DNA from: Marinilabilia sp046483585
GTDB taxonomy: Bacteria > Bacteroidota > Bacteroidia > Bacteroidales > Marinilabiliaceae
Direction of reading: 5' to 3'
Length of the DNA stretch: 5,397 bases
Assembly (NCBI GenBank): GCA_046483585.1
Contig: JAWOCV010000152.1
Span: forward strand, 1-5,397
Made by a program: the position numbers and the translations under genes. Below the pieces are notes generated by a model. That model searched no databases. It was not told the DNA's origin and saw nothing but the letters and a program-made list of their open reading frames with translations. This document shows positions 1 through 5,333 of this stretch, in pieces. Each line of letters starts with the position of its first letter. The stretch's first letter is position 1.

Positions 1-855
1 CTCCCTGCTATAGATCAAAGTTCTTTCCGGAAGCAACTCGAACCCCGGATGATAACCACAGGTCGCGAACATTACCCCGTTCAAAGCCATAATCCTGATG
101 GCATCGGTTTTAAATGCTTCAAAAGCCATTTCAGCTGTCTCCAGAATTATCCCGTTGGCCCCTTTTTCGGTAAGCCGCCTGCAAGCCCCGATAATATCCT
201 GTTTTTCACAACCGGAAGAAAGCTGTTCCACATTTTCAGGAATGCCAAATCGGTTACAGTAACTTTCTCTGTAGGTGCTTAACCTGATCTCACCGGCATG
301 ATTTCCAGGTCCGGCCAACAATATACCGACGGCCTTCTTTTTGTAACGATACAATCCCGAAATCAACTCATTGATCTGTCTTCCGTAATCGGGTGTAACA
401 CTACGTACGGAGTCATCAGATGAAATGAAGCCGGCCCCAACCACAGGCACATCATCAATGTAAGAAGAATTCTCCGGAACAAGATCCGGGTTAAGCAATA
501 CCACCCCGTCCGCCACAACTTCTGTAAACAACCGGTCCGACCTGACAGGATCGACAATCTTCGGAACAATTGTATAATCCCGTTTTTCAGCGGCCAGGGC
601 CAGGGAATGAAGCCATAAAGCATTGGGATAATGAAACCCTTTCCCGGCCACAGTGATCAGTCCGGTTTTACCATTCAGGCGCGAAGGCATAAACCGCAGG
701 GGCCTGTAATCAAGTCTCCGGGCCACTTCTCTCACCTGCTCCCGGGTAACTTTGGCAATTTTTACATTGTCGGCTTTTCCACTGAGCACTAGTGATGCCG
801 TAGTTTTTGATACTCCGGCTTCCCGGGCCACCTTGTTTAATGTTGCTCTTCTCAT
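1..855 (-). CDS. LacI-family transcriptional regulator (C-terminus cut by window edge)
   Basis: A DNA-binding repressor or activator that normally responds to a sugar-type ligand. The frame is open for 285 codons from the ATG at 855-853 to the left edge with no stop. LacI proteins usually run about 330-345 residues, so some 50 C-terminal residues are missing. Residues 5-26 form the LacI helix-turn-helix (NKVAREAGVSKTTASLVLSG). Residues about 27-62 continue with helix 3 and a hinge (RRLDYRPLRF, then PSRLNGKTG). From residue about 64 there is a periplasmic-binding-protein-like effector domain with the expected landmarks: DGVVLLNP near 115, PVVGAGF near 138, a TPDYGRQ segment near 154, VGILLAGPG near 172, and an R-x3-Y-R-E-x2 segment near 190. 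ATG at 855 is the first in-frame start and places the HTH right at the N-terminus, as is usual; another ATG 10 bases upstream is out of frame. No clear Shine-Dalgarno. The ligand cannot be named. The gene is divergent from the secreted-protein unit. Confidence 0.93.
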   Translation of the reverse strand, partial: MRRATLNKVAREAGVSKTTASLVLSGKADNVKIAKVTREQVREVARRLDYRPLRFMPSRLNGKTGLITVAGKGFHYPNALWLHSLALAAEKRDYTIVPKIVDPVRSDRLFTEVVADGVVLLNPDLVPENSSYIDDVPVVGAGFISSDDSVRSVTPDYGRQINELISGLYRYKKKAVGILLAGPGNHAGEIRLSTYRESYCNRFGIPENVEQLSSGCEKQDIIGACRRLTEKGANGIILETAEMAFEAFKTDAIRIMALNGVMFATCGYHPGFELLPERTLIYSRE

Positions 856-897
856 TACCAGACATTTTAACTTCTGTAAATATAACTCAAAATGAGG

Positions 898-1026
898 ACA
901 ATAGTCCGTAAAACCTTCTTAGTGTTTGCAACTTAATTGCTTAAATCTAAAGAGCTGTTTGTGTTAAAACAAATATTATCAGCAAAATACAAATCATCTT
1001 AGATCTTAAATCTAACAATCTATTGT
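898..1026 (+). repeat. Left copy of a MITE-like intergenic repeat (uninterrupted)
   Basis: This copy begins inside GGACAATAGTCCGTAAAAC (896-914), which is identical to 4780-4798. It ends in ATCTATTGT, also found at the end of the right copy (to 5010). The two ends of the element carry a 7-bp inverted repeat, ACAATAG at 898-904 and CTATTGT at 1020-1026. The interior aligns to the right copy with substitutions and small gaps, for example TTATCAGCAAAATAC against TATCAGCATTATAC, and CATCTTAGATC against CATCTTACATC. No coding capacity. Being short, non-coding, with terminal inverted repeats, it could be a MITE-like element. A conserved regulatory block is the alternative. Exact ends and target duplication are not resolved. 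Confidence 0.6.
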
Positions 1027-1203
1027 GAGAAGTTACACTTAAACAAATGCAACAGATACAAATAGTTTCGAACTTTTTTCTTTTCACCGGTTCAGAGAAC
1101 GCCCTCCCCACAGCCGGTATTTCTTTATTTTATGAGGCCGTTCAAGGGAATTAATCCAACAAAACACTCAATTTGTCAAAAGATCACTAACAAAGAACAA
1201 AAA

Positions 1204-1220
1204 ATGTTTTCAAAAAACAT
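1204..1220 (+). promoter_or_regulatory. Small hairpin in the leader of the secreted-protein gene
   Basis: ATGTTTT (1204-1210) and AAAACAT (1214-1220) are perfectly complementary across a 3-base loop. The hairpin sits 41 bases before the ATG at 1262. It is AT-rich and therefore weak. If the transcript starts upstream it would lie in the 5' leader; otherwise it could be an operator-like palindrome. No function is assigned. Confidence 0.3.
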
Positions 1221-1261
1221 ACTTTCACGTACCACAGATAAAACCGTAAATCAATGCAAAA

Positions 1262-3097
1262 ATGAAAAGACAGTTTAAATCAGGAACTTCCTCCGTTGCT
1301 AAAAACGGCTCAAAACGACTAATCCCGAGAATTTTAAGTTGTTTTATTATTATTACGGCAACGACCGGCTTTCCTTCAAAAGCCCAGGAGCCCTTACAAC
1401 ACGAAAAATGCATTTTCCGGTCTGACGATGGCAAACTCTACATCAACAAAGACCTCCCGCTTTATGTGAGAGTGGCCACCTCACCTGATGAGGAAGCTGA
1501 AAGCTGGTTGTTGGAAAGTGAAGAGACTGAAGAATACGCCAACCCCATGTTTCTTGACATGGAAGGGTGGAATTCACTTCGGTCCCCCTCAGCAGTGGAT
1601 ACTGCCACCAGGGAAACTGTTGTCCCCATCCGCGACATCGTTTTTGATCTCTACGCCGATGGACAGGCACCGTCCACTTCCCTGAAATATGGCACAACCA
1701 ACTTTTTTGAGAACGATGACATCATCTTCTTTGGCGACGACATCAATCTGGAATTTGATGCTTCCGATGAAATGGCAGGAATTGAAGACGTTTATTATGC
1801 CATCAACGGAAGCGATTTTCAATCAAACAGTCAGGAACCCCTTAACATCACAGAAGAAGGGGAATACGAACTAAAATTCTATGCGGCGGACAACGTCGGA
1901 AATACAGAGAATCCACAAACATTCAGTTTTACAATAGATAAGACACCGCCTTCCACCGAACATCAGGTCAATGGAATTAACAATGATAAGGTGCTTGCCC
2001 CCGATGCCACCATCACCCTCTCATGTAACGACAGTTTATCAGGTGTCAAAAACATCTATTATGCCATTGATGATGAGGATTTCCGGCCTTATGAAGACCC
2101 CATCCCTGTATCAGTTCTGAAGAAGACCAAAGGACAGATCACTTATTATGCAGAAGACAATACGGGGAATAAAGAAGACCACAACCACATCGGAACCATG
2201 GCTTCAAGAAACAAAGAAACAGAAGAGGCGGAAGATGGTGAGGAATTCGATTATTACATCGACCGGGAACCCCCGGAAGCAAAACTCTCTTTTGAGGGGG
2301 ACCATTATAAAAACGATCAGGAGTACATATCGGAACGAACCCGGGTCGTTCTGGAAGCCACAGACGACAAGTCTGGGGTACAAAAAATCTTATATTCCTA
2401 CAATTCCTTTCTAACAAAGGAGGAATATGATGGCCCCTTCAACCCTGAGGGCAATAGCCCGGTGGAATTAACTTATACGGCTGTCGACAAAGTGGACAAT
2501 ACCTCTGAAGAAAAAATTCATGAGTTTTATATTGACCGGTCAGCACCCCAAAGTGATCTTTCATTTGAAGGCCCGGTATTCAAGAACCGGGACACCACAT
2601 TTATTTCTGGCCGGACAGAGATCTCAATAAATGCTTCCGATGAAGAAAGCGGCGTTAAACACACTCTTTTCAGTCTGAACGATCAGGAAGCAAAATCATA
2701 CGACAAGGCGTTTGTCCCCGAAGAAAAAGGTGCCAATCTCATTGAGTGGTCTGCCACCGACAATGTCAACAACGAGGAAGAACAACAGGATCACCTCTTT
2801 GTCGTAGATAAAGAAGGCCCAGCCATCCATCACCATTTCTCGGTGGATCCCATAGGCGAAAAAGTGGTACGGGATGAACAATACGTGATCTATCCCTCCA
2901 ATACCAAACTCTACATAGGCGCCACAGATGATGTCACCGGAGAAGAATCCCTTCAATACACCATCAATGATGGTAAAACAGCTAAAACCATCCCCGTCAC
3001 GGGTTTTGAACCGGGCAATTATGAAGTGGAAATTGAAGCTGTGGATGCCCTGCAAAACAAAACAATGAAAACAATCCGATTTGCCATTGAAAAATAA
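1262..3097 (+). CDS. Secreted multi-repeat Ig-like (OmpL47-type) protein
   Basis: A 611-residue exported protein of unknown role. A basic N-region (residues 1-24) and hydrophobic stretch (about 25-37) lead to a likely signal peptidase I site after SKA near residue 41. Residues about 43-124 form a domain I do not recognise (GKLYINKDLPLYVRV, then YANPMFLDMEGWNSLRSPS). From about 125 to the end there are roughly five repeats of 90-105 residues (about 125-226, 228-334, 336-425, 428-516, 518-611). Each has an A-[ST]-D-x3-[SAT]-G strand motif followed by a [YF]-x-[IL]-N-like stretch, then an A-x-D-x2-x-N turn. Repeats 1-4 end in a [YF]-x-[IV]-D linker. This matches the OmpL47-type Ig-like repeat seen in surface proteins. 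Repeat 2 carries a charged Glu-rich insert (about 305-328). No sortase motif or type IX secretion tail is evident, so the final location is uncertain. ATG at 1262 is the only start giving a signal peptide; there is no strong Shine-Dalgarno. It is followed after 6 bp by the YfiR-family gene, suggesting co-transcription. Confidence 0.9.
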   Translation: MKRQFKSGTSSVAKNGSKRLIPRILSCFIIITATTGFPSKAQEPLQHEKCIFRSDDGKLYINKDLPLYVRVATSPDEEAESWLLESEETEEYANPMFLDMEGWNSLRSPSAVDTATRETVVPIRDIVFDLYADGQAPSTSLKYGTTNFFENDDIIFFGDDINLEFDASDEMAGIEDVYYAINGSDFQSNSQEPLNITEEGEYELKFYAADNVGNTENPQTFSFTIDKTPPSTEHQVNGINNDKVLAPDATITLSCNDSLSGVKNIYYAIDDEDFRPYEDPIPVSVLKKTKGQITYYAEDNTGNKEDHNHIGTMASRNKETEEAEDGEEFDYYIDREPPEAKLSFEGDHYKNDQEYISERTRVVLEATDDKSGVQKILYSYNSFLTKEEYDGPFNPEGNSPVELTYTAVDKVDNTSEEKIHEFYIDRSAPQSDLSFEGPVFKNRDTTFISGRTEISINASDEESGVKHTLFSLNDQEAKSYDKAFVPEEKGANLIEWSATDNVNNEEEQQDHLFVVDKEGPAIHHHFSVDPIGEKVVRDEQYVIYPSNTKLYIGATDDVTGEESLQYTINDGKTAKTIPVTGFEPGNYEVEIEAVDALQNKTMKTIRFAIEK

Positions 3098-3103
3098 GCC
3101 CTT

Positions 3104-3610
3104 ATGCTTAAAAAAAGCTTACTTCTGGTGATGCTGGTGTTGATGACAGGACGCATTCTGGCTCAGGAAGAAAATCATATATCATTGTACTTGTTTAATT
3201 TTACCCGGTATATTGAATGGCCCGAAGAAAAACGTTCCGGAAAATTTGTCATTGAAGTTTTGGGACATGAATCGGTTTACGAAAAATTAAAAGAAAGATT
3301 AAACGGCAAAAAGATCAACAGTCAATCTGTCGAAATCCGAAACTACATGGATGCGGGGGAAACAGGTAAGCCACATATTATGTTTGTCGGTCACTGGCAA
3401 AGTGATCAGATGCCGGAGGTCCTCGAGAAGCTTAACGACCATCCAACATTGATCGTAACAGAAAAAAAGGGCATGATTGATGAAGGAGCTGCCATTAATT
3501 TTTTGGTTCAGAAAGGAAAAATAGAGTATGAATACAAAAAATCCCATGCCAGCGAAAGAGGCCTTAAAGTAAATTCACGCCTTGGAGAACTGGGGATCAC
3601 CATTGATTGA
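3104..3610 (+). CDS. YfiR-family (DUF4154) periplasmic protein
   Basis: A 168-residue exported protein. Residues 1-20 are a clean signal peptide (basic MLKK, a Leu-rich core, cleavage after RILA before QEE). The mature part follows the YfiR/DUF4154 pattern: an opening YLFNFTRYIEWP (29-40), a FVIEVLGHESVYEKL strand-helix (48-62), LNGKKIN (66-72), HIMFVGHWQSDQ (91-102), HPTLIVTEKKGMIDEGAAINF (113-133), and a closing GLKVNSRLGELGI (153-165). Length agrees with the family. In Pseudomonas, YfiR is a periplasmic repressor of the diguanylate cyclase YfiN (TpbB). No YfiN or YfiB gene is present here, so that role cannot be transferred. This protein has no cysteine, unlike the Pseudomonas protein, whose disulfides are functionally important. 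It lies 6 bp after the Ig-repeat gene and before a strong terminator, so the two probably form one operon. Confidence 0.92.
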   Translation: MLKKSLLLVMLVLMTGRILAQEENHISLYLFNFTRYIEWPEEKRSGKFVIEVLGHESVYEKLKERLNGKKINSQSVEIRNYMDAGETGKPHIMFVGHWQSDQMPEVLEKLNDHPTLIVTEKKGMIDEGAAINFLVQKGKIEYEYKKSHASERGLKVNSRLGELGITID

Positions 3611-3642
3611 TCCGCGACGCAAGGCCTGGCCATAAATCCACT

Positions 3643-3706
3643 TTTACCCCTGATTTTCCCGGAGGTGACAACTTCTGCATGGAAAGTCAGGGGTAAATTT
3701 TTATTT
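3643..3706 (+). terminator. Long-stem intrinsic terminator after the YfiR-family gene
   Basis: TTTACCCCTGATTTTCC (3643-3659) pairs with GGAAAGTCAGGGGTAAA (3681-3697). The 17-position stem is complete except for one G-T wobble. It is followed at once by TTTTTATTT. The 21-base loop contains a further imperfect hairpin (GAGGT / ACTTC around GACA). It starts 33 bases after the YfiR stop codon. The stem on the opposite strand is not followed by a T tract, so it looks directed at plus-strand transcription. Confidence 0.88.
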
Positions 3707-3823
3707 CAGAGCCGTTTTACACACTTCTGTAACCCCTCGTCAGCACTTGCCTTAACCACCTCAAGACCACAGCCCGGGTTGACTAAAAAAACAGAAGATA
3801 TTATAGCCTGCAAAACAAAATTC

Positions 3824-4678
3824 CTACTCAACAGCCACCAGTATGCGTCCGCAAAACAGCAACTCAGAATCTTCTGAGATCAGTTTCCAGTAATAAAGTC
3901 CGTCACTAAGATTTTCAAAGCGATAGTAGCGATCGTTTGTCTCATCTTTCAGGATGAGTTGGTCTCTGTTGTCCACAATTTCAACAATGAGCCGCTCATT
4001 TTCCGGATTCGACCACTCCACAACAACCGACGAACCATCAGTGGTTGTGGTCAATGGTGTATGTACTGAAATTTCACCGGGAGTTTCTGAATCAGCTAAA
4101 GTACGGCCAATTAATTCTTCAAAATCCTCATTTCGCTGGTAATGGGGCTCCAAACCTGATGCTGCCGGAGAGCGCTTTTCCAAATGAGGTGTTGCGTTCA
4201 CCTCTTTACTTCCACTCGATTCAACTTTCAATACATTTTCGGACGACTCATTTCCACTCCCGGATTGAGATCCTTCATCCTTGCCCGGTGAGGCCTTCTC
4301 AGACACTTTTATCTCTACTCCACTAATCTTACTTTCAAATGGCAGGCCGGAGCTTTCGTCGTCATTTTGTACCAGATCATTGTGGAAATCCTTTGCCGGC
4401 AGAATTTCATGGCCATCAGTGATCAACAACAAAAAAACCACCCCGGCAGCTAAGGAAACACCCCAGGCAATTAGTTTCTGGGACTTGCTCCTGAAAACCG
4501 GGAGATCGGGTTCTTTAAAACTGAAACCGGAGGGTACGTCAACCATCTTTAATACTGCGCCGGAACACCTGTCACATGTGGCCAGATGTTCCCGTATCCC
4601 GGAGGGAAGAGAATAAAAATCGTCCCGTGCAAGTGCTTCCGCACAAACCTCTATATCTTCTTGTGTCAGATGCTGCAT
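3824..4678 (-). CDS. Membrane-anchored ZAS-type anti-sigma-like protein with periplasmic beta domain
   Basis: A 284-residue predicted inner-membrane protein. The cytoplasmic N-terminus carries H3-x27-H31-x3-C35-x2-C38, the exact spacing of the zinc-associated anti-sigma (ZAS) motif that binds ECF sigma factors; C12 is an additional cysteine. One transmembrane helix follows at about 68-87 (KLIAWGVSLAAGVVFLLLIT). Residues about 100-200 are a low-complexity linker rich in Ser, Glu, Asp and Gly. Residues about 205-284 look like a small beta-sandwich (SVVVEWSNPENERLIVEIVD, then LYYWKLISEDSELLFCGRIL), resembling a fibronectin III or Ig-like fold, presumably periplasmic. Start: the ATG at 4678 gives H3 of the motif; no good Shine-Dalgarno is present. 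It is convergent with the YfiR unit and stands alone, with no sigma factor gene on either side in the window. It could be a sensor or scaffold that kept the zinc domain rather than a true anti-sigma factor. Confidence 0.82.
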   Translation of the reverse strand: MQHLTQEDIEVCAEALARDDFYSLPSGIREHLATCDRCSGAVLKMVDVPSGFSFKEPDLPVFRSKSQKLIAWGVSLAAGVVFLLLITDGHEILPAKDFHNDLVQNDDESSGLPFESKISGVEIKVSEKASPGKDEGSQSGSGNESSENVLKVESSGSKEVNATPHLEKRSPAASGLEPHYQRNEDFEELIGRTLADSETPGEISVHTPLTTTTDGSSVVVEWSNPENERLIVEIVDNRDQLILKDETNDRYYRFENLSDGLYYWKLISEDSELLFCGRILVAVE

Positions 4679-4720
4679 ATTCTTTTAATCAGTATAAAAT
4701 TTGTCCAAGTTATTGGTCCG

Positions 4721-4742
4721 ATGCCTGCCTGTCGGCAGACAG
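4721..4742 (-). repeat. REP-like palindromic element, intact
   Basis: On the minus strand this reads CTGTCTGCCGA then CAGGCAGGCAT. It folds in two alternative ways: CTGTC/GACAG around a 4-base loop (4729-4742) or CTGCC/GGCAG around TGTC (4725-4738). It lies 43 bases upstream of the ZAS protein start, so it could fall in that gene's promoter or leader. Similar GC-rich palindromes are, as I recall, scattered between genes of Bacteroidota. Its two halves recur, separated, inside the repeat at 4782-5010. Confidence 0.65.
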
Positions 4743-4781
4743 TGAACTCACATGATTGAAGTTTATACATGTTCTTTAGGG

Positions 4782-5010
4782 ACAATAGTCCGTAAAACAC
4801 TTGTAATACCTTGTATTTCAATTGTTTAAAATGTCGGCGTTTCTCAGGTTAAATCACAGTATATCAGCATTATACGAATTTTCTTACCTGTCTGCCGTTT
4901 TCTTATTACAATCCTGCTATATAAAACAAACTTTGGTTTGTACAGCAAGTCTCATTTTTCATAAACCGCCAGGCAGGCATCTTACATCTAATAATCTAAT
5001 GATCTATTGT
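4782..5010 (+). repeat. Right copy of the MITE-like repeat, interrupted
   Basis: Same orientation as the copy at 898-1026, with the same ACAATAG (4782-4788) and CTATTGT (5004-5010) ends and the identical 19-bp block at 4780-4798. It is 229 bp against 129 bp. The extra length is mostly a segment of about 97 bp (about 4881-4977) absent from the left copy. Before it, TTAAATCACAGTATATCAGC matches the left copy's interior; after it, ATCTTACATCTAATAATC matches the left copy's end. A 63-codon open frame crosses it but shows no protein character. Confidence 0.6.
4888..4980 (+). repeat. Palindromic element split by about 72 bp
   Basis: CTGTCTGCCG (4888-4897) and CAGGCAGGCAT (4970-4980) are identical to the two halves of the intact element at 4721-4742 read on the minus strand, where a single A separates them. 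Here 72 bp of AT-rich DNA sits between. CCTGTCTGCCG and CGCCAGGCAGG (4967-4977) can still pair at 9 of 11 positions. The inner segment has its own hairpin, ACAAAC/GTTTGT (4926-4941). It may be a paired-REP unit or a nested insertion. Confidence 0.55.
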
Positions 5011-5159
5011 TAGAGACAAACCTTGCCATGCTCGTTTCATTTGGGCAAAAATAAAAGAAAAAGCATTAAACACCTTAAAAAACGGGGCATACCTTTCCCG
5101 GTTTTCCGGTCCCTCTCAAAAACAATAGAGCCTTAGTTTTTAGGTTCATCGTAAGAAAG

Positions 5160-5217
5160 GGTTATCCTGATCTGTAAAAGTAACATAACAGTCCCGGCGT
5201 TTTAAAGGAGGATAACC
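5160..5217 (+). promoter_or_regulatory. Candidate anti-Shine-Dalgarno pairing upstream of the small ORF
   Basis: GGTTATCCT (5160-5168) is perfectly complementary to AGGATAACC (5209-5217), 40 bases apart. The second arm covers the last bases of the strong ribosome binding site AAAGGAGG (5204-5211). In a transcript covering both arms, pairing would mask part of that site. A 9-bp inverted repeat could arise by chance in this length, so the regulatory reading is tentative. Confidence 0.35.
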
Positions 5218-5220
5218 AAA

Positions 5221-5289
5221 ATGATCAATACAACAAACCCACCCACCACTGCTTTCGATTTATCAATTATACCTGCAAATTCAGAATGA
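5221..5289 (+). CDS. Possible 22-residue small protein or leader peptide
   Basis: ATG at 5221 runs 22 codons to TGA at 5287-5289, giving MINTTNPPTTAFDLSIIPAN then SE. It is preceded at 9-base spacing by AAAGGAGG (5204-5211), by far the best Shine-Dalgarno in the window. The other genes here lack one, as is common in Bacteroidota. The peptide is neutral to acidic, has no membrane segment, no signal sequence and no cysteine. I do not recognise it. No gene follows in the remaining 108 bp, so a leader-peptide role cannot be tested here. It could be a real small protein, an attenuator leader, or chance. Confidence 0.35.
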   Translation: MINTTNPPTTAFDLSIIPANSE

Positions 5290-5302
5290 TTTTTATCATA
5301 TA

Positions 5303-5333
5303 AAAACAACAAAGTTCTTTATTTTATTGTTTT
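5303..5333 (+). terminator. Weak AT-rich hairpin after the small ORF
   Basis: AAAACAA (5303-5309) pairs with TTGTTTT (5327-5333) around a 17-base loop, 13 bases after the TGA of the small ORF. The stem has little GC, so it would be a poor terminator. It is listed only because of its position. Confidence 0.2.

Larger units (their letters stand above)
856..1261. other. Gene-free divergent intergenic region
   Basis: This 406-bp stretch separates the LacI regulator (minus) from the secreted Ig-repeat protein (plus). I see no credible coding frame. It contains a 129-bp repeat copy (898-1026), a 6+6 palindrome inside it (999-1015), and a 7-bp hairpin (1204-1220). It must hold the promoters of both flanking genes. 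I could not find a convincing Bacteroidota-type promoter (TTTG near -33 with TAnnTTTG near -7). TATATTTA on the minus strand at about 869-876 is a weak -7 candidate for the LacI gene, and TCAATTTG near 1167-1174 is a one-mismatch candidate for the plus-strand gene. Neither has a proper upstream partner. Confidence 0.6.
4679..5220. other. Long gene-poor stretch with repeats
   Basis: No supported gene in about 540 bp between the ZAS protein gene start and the small ORF at 5221. It contains an intact palindromic element (4721-4742), the interrupted second repeat copy (4782-5010), and about 150 bp (5011-5159) in which I see nothing recognisable apart from AT-rich tracts. The promoter of the ZAS protein gene must lie near its left end. 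TAACTTGG (minus strand, 4712-4705) differs from the Bacteroidota -7 element by one base but lacks a clear -33 partner. Confidence 0.5.

Noticed and set aside
363..623. 86-codon minus-strand open frame
   Set aside because: Overlaps the LacI coding region in another frame; LacI homology is clear in the competing frame across the whole stretch.
1078..1130. ACCGG/CCGGT pair followed by a T-rich tract as a possible terminator
   Set aside because: The stem is only 5 bp with a long loop, and there is no gene upstream on that strand to terminate.
2696..3055. 119-codon minus-strand open frame
   Set aside because: Antisense to the well-supported Ig-repeat gene; the product is a low-quality shadow translation with no recognisable features.
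3665..3877. 70-codon plus-strand open frame
   Set aside because: Starts inside the terminator loop and overlaps the convergent gene's end; no coding character.
3706..3879. Minus-strand open frame of about 58 codons ending in a helix-like tail (GLEVVKASADEGLQKCVKRL)
   Set aside because: The tail looks protein-like, but there is no ATG and no upstream continuation (a TGA at 3880). Its first third overlaps the end of the ZAS protein gene. Most likely chance.
4045..4616. Two plus-strand open frames of 93 and 111 codons
   Set aside because: Both are antisense to the ZAS protein gene, whose zinc motif, TM helix and beta domain fit the minus-strand frame.
4822..5013. 63-codon plus-strand open frame
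   Set aside because: It lies inside the interrupted repeat copy, crosses the inserted palindrome halves, has no ribosome binding site and has no protein-like composition.
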